Assembly (NCBI GenBank): GCA_963821345.1
Contig: CAWGDM010000002.1
Location: 62,001 to 126,000 of the forward strand
Source: WHSW01 sp963821345
Lineage (GTDB): Bacteria > Actinomycetota > Thermoleophilia > Solirubrobacterales > 70-9
Direction: 5' to 3'
DNA: 64,000 nt
Every line of letters begins with the position of its first letter. Within the stretch, counting starts at the first letter, position 1. The translations under genes were made by a program, and so were the position numbers. Positions 27,341-34,116 of this stretch are shown one piece after another. The notes beneath the pieces are model-generated. The model was not told the DNA's origin and searched no databases. It saw only the letters and a list, made by a program, of their open reading frames with translations.

Positions 27341-27496
27341 GTGGCTTCAGCGATCTACGAGCTGATCGGGCGGATCGTCGTCCGCCTTGCCTGGCTGCGG
27401 TTCGCCAAGCAGATCAAGATCGCCGGCGGCGTCTTCGCCATCGTGGTGCTGGTCTGCGGCTACCTGATCGCCAGGCGCCAGCCGCCCGAGGGCTAG
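27341..27496 (+). CDS. 51-residue single-pass membrane protein
   Basis: GTG start to TAG at 27494-27496. The peptide begins MASAIYELIGRIVVRLAWLR and has one strong hydrophobic helix (GGVFAIVVLVCGYLIA) followed by the basic tail RRQPPEG. It has sensible codon use for this GC content (G/C at nearly all third positions). It is probably missed by length cut-offs. No family recognised; perhaps a small regulator or a subunit of a membrane complex. It follows argG by 9 bases and is convergent with the Rpf-like gene. Confidence 0.55.
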   Translation: MASAIYELIGRIVVRLAWLRFAKQIKIAGGVFAIVVLVCGYLIARRQPPEG

Positions 27497-27521
27497 GGCT
27501 GCGACCGCCGCCCGGTGATCG

Positions 27522-28547
27522 TCAGCCGGCGCACTCCCACGCCGCGGCGCCGGAGTCGGCCCAGATCTGGGCGGCGATCTCCGATTGCTCCGCGGGCGAG
27601 GCGTCCTGCGGGGCCCCGTGGCCGCCGTATAGCTCCCAGGTCGAGGGGAGGATCTGGTAGGCGCCGCCGGCGCCCGAAGAGGGGTTGACGGCGGTGAAGT
27701 CGCCGCCCGACTCGCAGATCACGATCGCCTCCGGGATCGCCCAGTCACCGAACCACTCGGAGACCTCGCCCGAGGCCGACGAGGCCGAGACGCGCTCCAG
27801 GTGCTGGACGCGGTCGGTCCAGTTGCCGATCTGCGACTGCAGGCTGTCGATCTCGGCCTGGCGCTGGTCGCGCAGCGAAACGAGGCGCGCAGCCTCGGCG
27901 TCCGCCTGGGCGCGCACGGCCGCGATCTGATCGCGGGCCGACTCGACCTGGTCGGCGAAGTCCTCGGCCTTCTGCTCGGCGTCCTCGACCGTCGTCAGCC
28001 GCTTCGAGACCTGGTCGCGCAGCGAACGCACCCGCGAGACCAGCGAGGAGTCGGCCTCCTCGACCCTGGTCAGGTACTCGGACCGGGTCTCGAGGTCGTC
28101 GAAGCCGTCGGCGTTGAGCAACACGGTGGCCGCGTCGGGCATCCCGCTCCGGTAGATGCCGACCAGGCGGTTGGAGAGCGCGTTGAGGCCGCGTCGCAGC
28201 TGCGCGCGGGCCGCGTCGAGCTGGTCGCGAGTCAGGTTGACCTGGTGCTGGAGCTCGGCCTGGCGCGCTCGACCCTGGTCGAGCACGGCCTGAAGCTGTG
28301 CCTCGCGCTCGGCGGCCGCCATCGCCCGCTGCTGGGCGGAGGCGAGCGCCGCGGTCGACTGCTCGATCTCGGCGCCGAGCGCCTGGGCGTGGTCCTTGGC
28401 GCCGGAGATCTGCGAGTTGAGCTGGTCGATCGACTGTGAGGCGAGCGCCTGGCCGGCCCCGACCGCGAGCAGCCCGGCGACCAGCGCGACTGCGCTCAGC
28501 CTGAGGGCGGGGGCGGTTTTCACGGTCTGTCGATCACCCATGTGCAC
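27522..28547 (-). CDS. Secreted coiled-coil protein with Rpf/transglycosylase-like C-terminal domain
   Basis: Up to 341 residues from GTG 28547; ATG 28541 or GTG 28523 are alternatives, the last giving a clean signal peptide (MKTAPALRLSAVALVAG). After signal cleavage at about ALA, residues about 40-250 are a coiled coil like the N-terminus of CwlO/PcsB hydrolases. The C-terminal 80 residues (PEAIVICESGGDFTAVNPSS, GGAYQILPSTWELYGG, IAAQIW) resemble Rpf/transglycosylase-like muralytic domains, with the Glu of CESGG as candidate acid. A c-di-AMP riboswitch directly precedes the gene. Confidence 0.82.
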   Translation of the reverse strand: MHMGDRQTVKTAPALRLSAVALVAGLLAVGAGQALASQSIDQLNSQISGAKDHAQALGAEIEQSTAALASAQQRAMAAAEREAQLQAVLDQGRARQAELQHQVNLTRDQLDAARAQLRRGLNALSNRLVGIYRSGMPDAATVLLNADGFDDLETRSEYLTRVEEADSSLVSRVRSLRDQVSKRLTTVEDAEQKAEDFADQVESARDQIAAVRAQADAEAARLVSLRDQRQAEIDSLQSQIGNWTDRVQHLERVSASSASGEVSEWFGDWAIPEAIVICESGGDFTAVNPSSGAGGAYQILPSTWELYGGHGAPQDASPAEQSEIAAQIWADSGAAAWECAG

Positions 28548-28548
28548 G

Positions 28549-28690
28549 CGCCTACGGGGTTAGCTGACGGGCTCGCGCCCCACATGCGTGGATGGCGCTA
28601 CGCGCCGGATCGAATCGGCGCGATTCGCCCCTGGCGGCGAAGAGCGTGCCGCCATCTGGGTCCCCCGATTCCCCGCGATTTGCAGGGAAC
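28549..28690 (-). promoter_or_regulatory. c-di-AMP (ydaO/yuaA) riboswitch
   Basis: Read on the minus strand, this leader contains the hallmark ydaO-class blocks in order: GGGGGACCCA, then AGGGGCGAATCG, and at the 3' end GCCCGTCAGCTAACCC followed at once by CGTAGGCG. The class binds c-di-AMP and, in actinobacteria, commonly controls rpf and other cell-wall hydrolase genes, as here. The aptamer runs to within a few bases of the start codon, so ligand binding may mask initiation rather than act through a separate terminator. The 5' boundary is approximate. Confidence 0.85.
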
Positions 28691-28718
28691 TCGGCGAGGG
28701 CGAGAGGCTAACGGATCG

Positions 28719-30017
28719 TTAGGGACGGGTAAGCACGGTGCCCGCGGTTCCTGCTTTTGCAACGGAAGTTGCAGTCGCCTGCAACGGCTCGTGCACCGGG
28801 CCCTGCTGCAGCTCGACGGTCCAGTCGGTGCGTCGCAGGGCGAACGTTGCCACCACGAGCACGATGAGCACGCCCGCGCCGGCGACCGCGTAGCTGAGCC
28901 GCGGGCTGGCGAGCGCCGCGATCGCGCCGCCGAGCAGGAAGCCGACACCCGGCATCGCGCTAGCCAGCGCCTCGAGCAGGGCGAGAACGCGCGCCTGGAA
29001 GGCGGCCCGGGTGAGCTCCTGGACCGCGGTCACCAGGGCGATCCACTGAACCCCGTTGCCGGTCCCGCCGACGAACGAGGCGGCGCAGGCGACGGCGAGG
29101 GTGGGGGAGATCGAGGTGCCCAGGTAGGCGGCCCCGATCGCCAGGGTCGAGGTCGCCAGCAGGGCGACCAGCGACACCCGGCGCAGGGCGGCGAACACGA
29201 GGCTGCCGGCGACCATGCCGGCGCCCCAGCTGGCGAGCAACGCGCCGTAGCCGGCGTCGCCCGTCTCGAGCGTCTCCTTGGCGAACACGACCTCGATCGG
29301 GATCACCAGGGCGAAGAAGATGAAGGCCAGCGACTGGGCGGCGAGCAGGCGTCGCAGCGCCGGGCGCTCGCGCACGTAGTCGAGGCCGCGCCGCAGCCGC
29401 TCGCCCCACGACGCCTCGGGCTCCTCGGCCTCGGGGAGGGACAACCGGCGGGCGACCGCGAGCAGGCCGGCGACCGCCATGAACGAGACGGCGTCGGCGA
29501 GCAGCGCCGCCTGGATCCCGGCCCCCGCGACGACCAGCCCGGCGATCGCCGGCCCGCCGGCGGCGCCGACCGTGAAGGCGATGTTGAGCAGCGCGTTGCC
29601 CTCGCGCAGCTGGCCGGCGGGGGCGAGGACCGCCGTCGCCGCGGTCCGGGTCAGGGCCCGGGCGGCCGAGGCGATCGAGCCGTCGACGGTCGCCAGGGCG
29701 AGGACGGCGACCAGGGCGAAGTCATCGACCAACCAGGCGAGCAGGCCGAAGGCGAGCGCCTCGGCGGCATACAGGCCGGGCAGGCTCAGACGGACGGGCG
29801 CCGACTCCAGGCGCGAGACCAGCGGCGGCCCGAGCAGCGCGGGCACGAAGTGCATGCAGCAGAACAGCGCCGCGGTTGCCATCGGGCTGCCGGTGCGGTC
29901 GAAGACCAGGACCGCGAGCGCGATCTCGCCGAGCCAGTTGCCGAGCTCGTTGACGAGATAGGCGAGGCCCAGGTTGGGGAAGCCGGGGAGGCGCAGGGGG
30001 CGCAGCGCGGTCGCCAT
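28719..30017 (-). CDS. MFS transporter (EntS-like exporter)
   Basis: 432 residues with about twelve hydrophobic helices: FPNLGLAYLVNELGNWLGEI at the N-terminus, LLNIAFTVGAAGGPAIAGLV in the middle and FVGGTGNGVQWIALVTAVQE in the second half, a pattern of MFS_3 exporters. Likely a drug or metabolite exporter. ATG 30017 follows a MerR-type promoter (-35 TTGCAA, 20-base spacer, -10 TAACTT) with no good Shine-Dalgarno. The last 15 codons contain further TTGCAA-like sites (28757-28785). Confidence 0.85.
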   Translation of the reverse strand: MATALRPLRLPGFPNLGLAYLVNELGNWLGEIALAVLVFDRTGSPMATAALFCCMHFVPALLGPPLVSRLESAPVRLSLPGLYAAEALAFGLLAWLVDDFALVAVLALATVDGSIASAARALTRTAATAVLAPAGQLREGNALLNIAFTVGAAGGPAIAGLVVAGAGIQAALLADAVSFMAVAGLLAVARRLSLPEAEEPEASWGERLRRGLDYVRERPALRRLLAAQSLAFIFFALVIPIEVVFAKETLETGDAGYGALLASWGAGMVAGSLVFAALRRVSLVALLATSTLAIGAAYLGTSISPTLAVACAASFVGGTGNGVQWIALVTAVQELTRAAFQARVLALLEALASAMPGVGFLLGGAIAALASPRLSYAVAGAGVLIVLVVATFALRRTDWTVELQQGPVHEPLQATATSVAKAGTAGTVLTRP

Positions 30018-30026
30018 CGTCCGGCG

Positions 30027-30106
30027 AAGTTACTCCTGCGATTGCAGAGAAGTTGCAAGTTCACTGGCCGTGAGTTGTTGCAAGTTCGATGCCTGACTTG
30101 CAACTT
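30027..30106 (-). promoter_or_regulatory. MerR-type promoter and TTGCAA operator array of the MFS gene
   Basis: On the minus strand, -35 TTGCAA (30058-30053) and -10 TAACTT (30032-30027) are 20 bases apart, the over-long spacing activated by MerR-family proteins; the -10 ends 9 bases before ATG 30017. Upstream sites repeat the element: AAGTTGCAAGT at 30050-30060, TTGCAAGTTC at 30078-30087 and its exact inverse ACTTGCAACTT at 30096-30106. Confidence 0.6.
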
Positions 30107-30136
30107 CCGCCAGGTTTTGTAAGCTCTGATCAAGTT

Positions 30137-30159
30137 TGTTGGGTTGACAGATCCCAACA
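30137..30159. repeat. 7-bp inverted repeat TGTTGGG/CCCAACA
   Basis: Perfect arms at 30137-30143 and 30153-30159 with a 9-base loop that contains TTGACA. It could be an operator over a plus-strand -35 or an RNA hairpin; no T-run follows on either strand. Region 30107-30294 otherwise shows only a possible six-codon ORF at 30192 with a good ribosome site. Confidence 0.4.
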
Positions 30160-30294
30160 GGGCACCCAAAGCAGCCACAGGAAAGGGAACCATGGGCTTC
30201 CGTAGGGGCTAGTTAGAAGAGAACTTCAAGTACGCGCGCCGCGTTCGGGCCGGGAGTGGCCTGGGCGTGGCGGTTGTGCGTTCTCGTGCGGGGC

Positions 30295-31686
30295 TCAGCG
30301 GAGGCGCTCGCCGACAGCCGGCGTCGCCTTGACGTAGTCGTGGATTCGCTTGTCGAGCGCCAGCTCGGCCTCGAAGTCGGCGTCCTCGCCGTGGCGGTAG
30401 GCCAGGTCCTTGCCGTCGAGGACCTGGACCAGGGACTCGACGTAGCGGGCGTCGAGCTGGCTGCCCGAGACGCGGCGCAACTCGACCACGGCCTCGTAGG
30501 AGCTGACCGGGTCGCGGTAGGTGTCGCGGGCGGTCATCACGTCGTAGGTGTCGGCGACCGAGACGATCTTCGCCAGCTCGGGGATCTCGGAGTCGGTCAG
30601 CCCGCGCGGGTAACCCTGGCCGTCGAGGCGCTCGTGGTGGGCGAGGATGATCTCGCCGATCGGCTGGTAGCCGTCGATCTGGGAGACGATCCTGGCACCC
30701 TCGTACGGGTGGGCCTTGATCGCGTCCCACTCGGCGTCGGTGAGTCGGCGGCGCCCGGACTTGAGGATGTTGTCGGGGAGCACGAACTTGCCGATGTCGT
30801 GCAGCAGGCCGGCCGAGTGGACCAGCTCTTGGTCCTCGGGCGAGAGCCCGGCGGCGGCTGCGATCTCGCGCGAGTAGCGGGCGACGGCGGCGCTGTGGCG
30901 GGCGGTCATCCGGTCGCGCAGGTCGAGCGTGCGCAGCAGCGCCGACAGCAGCGCGACCTGGAAGCCGGCGAGCTGGCGGGCCCGCAGCTCGAGCTCGTCA
31001 CCGCGGTCCTGGGAGACGAGCAGGGCGCGGACGACGTACTGGAAGATCAGGATGATCAGGCTGAGCAGGGCGACGGCGGCGGTGCCGGCCTGCACGTAGG
31101 CGGCGGCGAAGCCGAGCGCCAGCAGCGACGCGGCGAGCTCGGAGGGCAGCACGGGAAGCAGGGCGCGCTGGACCTTGGTGATGAAGCTCGAGCGGTCGAC
31201 GTAGCACGAGTAGCCGGCGACGAGGGCGAAGTCGACCGCCAGGGCGACGATGAACACGGCGACGATCAGCAGGTAGAAGCCGGGCGAGCCGGTGTCGATC
31301 GCGCTCGACTCGGCGATCGCGTGGTAGGTGAACCCGGCGACCAGCGGGAACCAGGAGTAGGTGACCAGGTTGATCAGCAGGTCGTTGCGGTTGTAGCGGT
31401 GCTTGGCCCAGCCGACCAGGATCGTGATCACGCCCATCAGCGCCGCCGGCGCGCCGCCGAGCAGCACCGCGGCGATCACGATGGTCATCAGACTGGCGGA
31501 GACGAGCACCCGGTTGACGCGGGTCTCGATTGCGATCAGGTCGCTGATGATCGAGAGCGCGGTCAGGGTCACCAGCAGTGGCAGATCCCAGTTCGACCAG
31601 CCGTTGCCGAGCACGGCGACGGCCACCGCGGCGGCCAGGGCGGCCACCTCGACGCCGATCGCGAGGCGCGTGGGTCGTTCGGTCAT
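30295..31686 (-). CDS. Membrane-bound HD-GYP phosphodiesterase
   Basis: 463 residues from ATG 31686. The first 230 residues hold several hydrophobic helices (about seven to eight), a sensor-like membrane region. The HD-GYP domain follows, with HDIGK at 296-300 and the family signature HHERLDGQGYP at 350-360, which suggests an active c-di-GMP hydrolase. It lies 38 bases downstream of a BldC-like regulator gene on the same strand, so the two are probably co-transcribed. The nearby GGDEF protein (33112) lacks its catalytic motif. Confidence 0.88.
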   Translation of the reverse strand: MTERPTRLAIGVEVAALAAAVAVAVLGNGWSNWDLPLLVTLTALSIISDLIAIETRVNRVLVSASLMTIVIAAVLLGGAPAALMGVITILVGWAKHRYNRNDLLINLVTYSWFPLVAGFTYHAIAESSAIDTGSPGFYLLIVAVFIVALAVDFALVAGYSCYVDRSSFITKVQRALLPVLPSELAASLLALGFAAAYVQAGTAAVALLSLIILIFQYVVRALLVSQDRGDELELRARQLAGFQVALLSALLRTLDLRDRMTARHSAAVARYSREIAAAAGLSPEDQELVHSAGLLHDIGKFVLPDNILKSGRRRLTDAEWDAIKAHPYEGARIVSQIDGYQPIGEIILAHHERLDGQGYPRGLTDSEIPELAKIVSVADTYDVMTARDTYRDPVSSYEAVVELRRVSGSQLDARYVESLVQVLDGKDLAYRHGEDADFEAELALDKRIHDYVKATPAVGERLR

Positions 31687-31724
31687 CGTGGAAGGGCGGG
31701 TGGCGAGCGGGCGGGAGCTCGCGG

Positions 31725-31967
31725 TCAGCCGCTGATCGAGTTGGCGTTGCGGCCGTAGCGGGGCACGGCCTCGACCGAGGCCTTCGACGGCTGGCGCATC
31801 GAGGCAAGAAACTCCTCGAGATCCGCCGGTGCGTAACGGCGCTGGCCCCCCGGCGTGCGATAGACCGGGACGACGCCCTGGTCCGACCACTTGCGCAGCG
31901 AGGCCGCGCTGACGCCGAGGAACTCGGCCGCCTCGCTCACGTTGAGAAACCGCTGACTTGCTTCCAT
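31725..31967 (-). CDS. BldC-like MerR-type helix-turn-helix regulator
   Basis: 80 residues from ATG 31967, preceded by GGGAAGGGATC as ribosome site. Nearly the whole protein is one winged HTH: FLNVSEAAEFLGVSAASLRK, then TPGGQRRYAPADLEEFLAS. Size and layout match BldC and excisionase-like regulators, which bind as head-to-tail multimers to direct repeats. No effector domain. A TTGCCG-N16-TACGAA promoter lies upstream, with the palindrome CTTGAACCTTCAAG (32011-32024) at its -35 side. Confidence 0.82.
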   Translation of the reverse strand: MEASQRFLNVSEAAEFLGVSAASLRKWSDQGVVPVYRTPGGQRRYAPADLEEFLASMRQPSKASVEAVPRYGRNANSISG

Positions 31968-32010
31968 GATCCCTTCCCGATTTCGTAGATCCGCCGCAAA
32001 TCGCGGCAAA

Positions 32011-32162
32011 CTTGAACCTTCAAGAAGGGTTGGTAGCCGCCCGTGGAGGGCTGCGCAACGAGTTCGGGGCCGGTGCGCAAGTGATGCGCAAGTTCGGGCC
32101 GATGAACCTGTACGACCCTGCGCAACTCCCCTAAACGGGCACGAAACTTGCAACGACTTGCA
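32011..32162. promoter_or_regulatory. Operator-like repeat array between the two MerR-type genes
   Basis: Contains the palindrome CTTGAA-CC-TTCAAG (32011-32024), TGCGCAAC (32052-32059), TGCGCAAGT twice exactly 11 bases apart (32074-32082, 32085-32093), TGCGCAACT (from 32119), AAACTTGCAAC (from 32145) and GACTTGCAG (from 32155). The GCAAGT core resembles the sites at the MFS promoter. Direct repeats in helical phase suit a BldC-like protein. The rest of 31968-32201 shows no gene. Confidence 0.5.
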
Positions 32163-32201
32163 GCGACCTCGGGGCCGCGCGAGGGAGCTACGTGGTCCGC
32201 G

Positions 32202-33032
32202 CTACGAGAGCGCGGTGAGGAGCGCGTCCGTGGCCTCGGCGGGATCGGCGCCCAGCGAGGGGACGCCGTCGCGGCCGGCGACCAGGAGGGCGGCGCGGTA
32301 GCCGAACAGGCGGGCCATGCCGTCCTCGGTGCGCAGCGCCCGCAGCGGGTCGCCGAGCACGTCCAGGCGGGCCTCGGAGCCGCAGATCACGACCGCGGCC
32401 GGGTCGAGGGCCCGCAGGGCGCTGCGGAAGCGGCCCTCGGCGAGGCCCGCCGAGAGCAGCAGCACGCGCAGGCCGGCGCGGCGCAGGAACAGCTCCAGCG
32501 CCTGCACGTGGACCGACTCGACGCCGAGCGGCGAGCCCGAGTCGAGCAGCAGGACGCCCTCGTCGCGGGTCGCGCCGGGGGTCAGGCGACGGGCGCGGTG
32601 CAGCCAGCCGGTCGCCCAGCGGCAGGCGTACTCGAGCTCGGCGGCGCCGGCGCCGTTCGGCGCGCGGCGCTCGGCCAGCTCGAGGGCGGGCAGCAGAAGT
32701 TCGGATACCGAACGCTCGACCGAGCGCACCGCGAGGCTCTCCTCGAGCTGGCGGTCGGCGCCGGCCTCGTCGAAGCGGTCGAAGTCGGCGACCAGGCGGG
32801 CGGGCGAGGCGGGGCCGCGGCCGCGCTGGCGGGCGACCTCGACCGCGCTCGAGATGTTGTGGGTCTCGCGCAGCGCCTCGCGCAGCGCCTCGACCTCGTC
32901 GAGCTCGTAGATGCGGTGGTTGCCGGGCGTGCGGCGGGGGTGGGGGTAGCCGAGCCGGCGCTCCCAGGAGCGCAGCGTGCTGGTGCTGACTCCGAGCATC
33001 TCCGCGGCGGCATTGATCCTGATCCCACTCAT
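32202..33032 (-). CDS. MerR regulator with B12-binding-like (CarH/LitR-type) domain
   Basis: 276 residues from ATG 33032 with AGGAAAGG upstream. N-terminal MerR HTH: AAEMLGVSTSTLRSWERRLG and TPGNHRIYELDEVEALREAL. The rest has the helical cap plus Rossmann layout of cobalamin-sensing MerR proteins, but the E/D-x-H-x-x-G cobalamin motif reads SVHVQA, so the His is kept while the flanking Glu and Gly are lost. It may bind another ligand or use light-independent control. Likely regulates itself and perhaps the MFS exporter. Confidence 0.78.
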   Translation of the reverse strand: MSGIRINAAAEMLGVSTSTLRSWERRLGYPHPRRTPGNHRIYELDEVEALREALRETHNISSAVEVARQRGRGPASPARLVADFDRFDEAGADRQLEESLAVRSVERSVSELLLPALELAERRAPNGAGAAELEYACRWATGWLHRARRLTPGATRDEGVLLLDSGSPLGVESVHVQALELFLRRAGLRVLLLSAGLAEGRFRSALRALDPAAVVICGSEARLDVLGDPLRALRTEDGMARLFGYRAALLVAGRDGVPSLGADPAEATDALLTALS

Positions 33033-33098
33033 CCCTGAACCTTTCCTCGGCAGAACGAGCGCGGAACTTCAGCAGGTTCTTGGAGGTGCTACAAGCCT

Positions 33099-33126
33099 TT
33101 TACAGATCCCGCTACGGATCTTGCAA
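33099..33126 (-). promoter_or_regulatory. Promoter of the MerR/B12-like gene with dyad in the spacer
   Basis: Minus strand: -35 TTGCAA (33126-33121), 16-base spacer, -10 TGTAAA (33104-33099). The spacer is filled by a perfect dyad AGATCC-N6-GGATCT (33104-33121), the position where MerR proteins bind. The dyad also overlaps the stop codon of the upstream GGDEF gene. Confidence 0.55.
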
Positions 33127-34059
33127 GACCTGATCGGCCGCCTGGGGGCTGCGCGCGACCGCCGCACCCGCCGCCTTGGCGGCATAGGTCGCCTCGGCGG
33201 CGCTCTCCAGCAGGCGCTCGGCGCTGAGCCCGTCGGCGGGGCAATCGACGACCCCGGCGGCGATCGCGATCCGCGGCCCGTCGGAGCTCTGCGAGCCCGC
33301 GATCAGGTTCGCGACCCGGGTCGCCATCCTGACCAGGCGGTCGGCGACGGTGTGCGGGGCGAGGACCGCGAACTCGTCCTCCTCGAGTCGGAACGCTTGG
33401 TCGACCTCGCGCAACTGGCGGCGCAGGATCGCCGCCACCGCGACCAGCATCCGGTCGCCGGCCTCGTGGCCGTAGGCGTCGTTGATCCGCCCGAGCCCGT
33501 CGACGTCGATCAGCGCCAGCGCGAACGGGTGCCCGTAGCGTCGTTGCTCGGCGAGCAACGATCCGATCCACCCGTCGAGGTGCGCCGGCCCGGGCAGCAG
33601 GGTTACCGGATCGACCGAGGCCGGGGTGACGCGGGAGCGGATCAGCTCGCGGGCGACGGCACCGTTGATCGACCCGAACAGGGCGGCGAGCCGCGCCGCT
33701 GCCGCGGCCAGCGCCGACGGGCCGAGCTCGCCGCTGAGGCGCTCGACCAGCACCGCCTGCAGCGCCGCCAGGTCGCGCGCGATCTGCTCGGGCGCGTCGG
33801 GCCCGCCGCGAAGCCGGGTCAGGCCGGCGGCCCGGGCACGGTCGAAGGCGCCGAGCTCGGCATCGGTCCCGGGCTCCGCCAGCGTCTCGACGATCGCGCC
33901 GATCAGGCCGGGCCCCTCGTTGATCAACCAGGAGAGCGGCAGCGCCCCGACTTCGGCCAGCGGGGTGCGGTCGATGATCCGCGCGAGCCAGTCCTTGGCC
34001 AGCCGCTCGCGCTGGGCGACCGAGGAGGCGATCGAGCCCGAAGACGAACCGTGCATCAC
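33112..34059 (-). CDS. Degenerate GGDEF-domain protein
   Basis: 315 residues. The N-terminal 130 residues are helical with no known sensor; the C-terminal GGDEF domain begins DPVTLLPGPAHLDGWI and includes ALALIDVDGLGRINDAYGHE, typical of the family. The signature GG[DE]EF reads EEDEF (RLEEDEFAVL), so diguanylate cyclase activity is doubtful and it may bind GTP or act as a regulator. ATG 34059; another Met follows at once. It runs divergently from the SpoIIE gene with about 57 bases between them. Confidence 0.8.
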   Translation of the reverse strand: MMHGSSSGSIASSVAQRERLAKDWLARIIDRTPLAEVGALPLSWLINEGPGLIGAIVETLAEPGTDAELGAFDRARAAGLTRLRGGPDAPEQIARDLAALQAVLVERLSGELGPSALAAAAARLAALFGSINGAVARELIRSRVTPASVDPVTLLPGPAHLDGWIGSLLAEQRRYGHPFALALIDVDGLGRINDAYGHEAGDRMLVAVAAILRRQLREVDQAFRLEEDEFAVLAPHTVADRLVRMATRVANLIAGSQSSDGPRIAIAAGVVDCPADGLSAERLLESAAEATYAAKAAGAAVARSPQAADQVLQDP

Positions 34060-34100
34060 CCCCGCAAGCTAGACCTCCCCCCGGTCGGCTTCAAGCGGTC

Positions 34101-34106
34101 TAGACT
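34101..34106 (+). promoter_or_regulatory. -10 element TAGACT for the SpoIIE-STAS operon
   Basis: TAGACT ends 10 bases before TTG 34117, so any leader is only a few bases long. Same hexamer as at 4519 and 49315. Confidence 0.45.
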
Positions 34107-34116
34107 CGTCGCCGAC

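Noticed and set aside
30144..30172. TTGACA as -35 of a standard plus-strand promoter
   Set aside because: No -10-like hexamer lies 16-18 bases downstream (caaagc), so a promoter is not supported.
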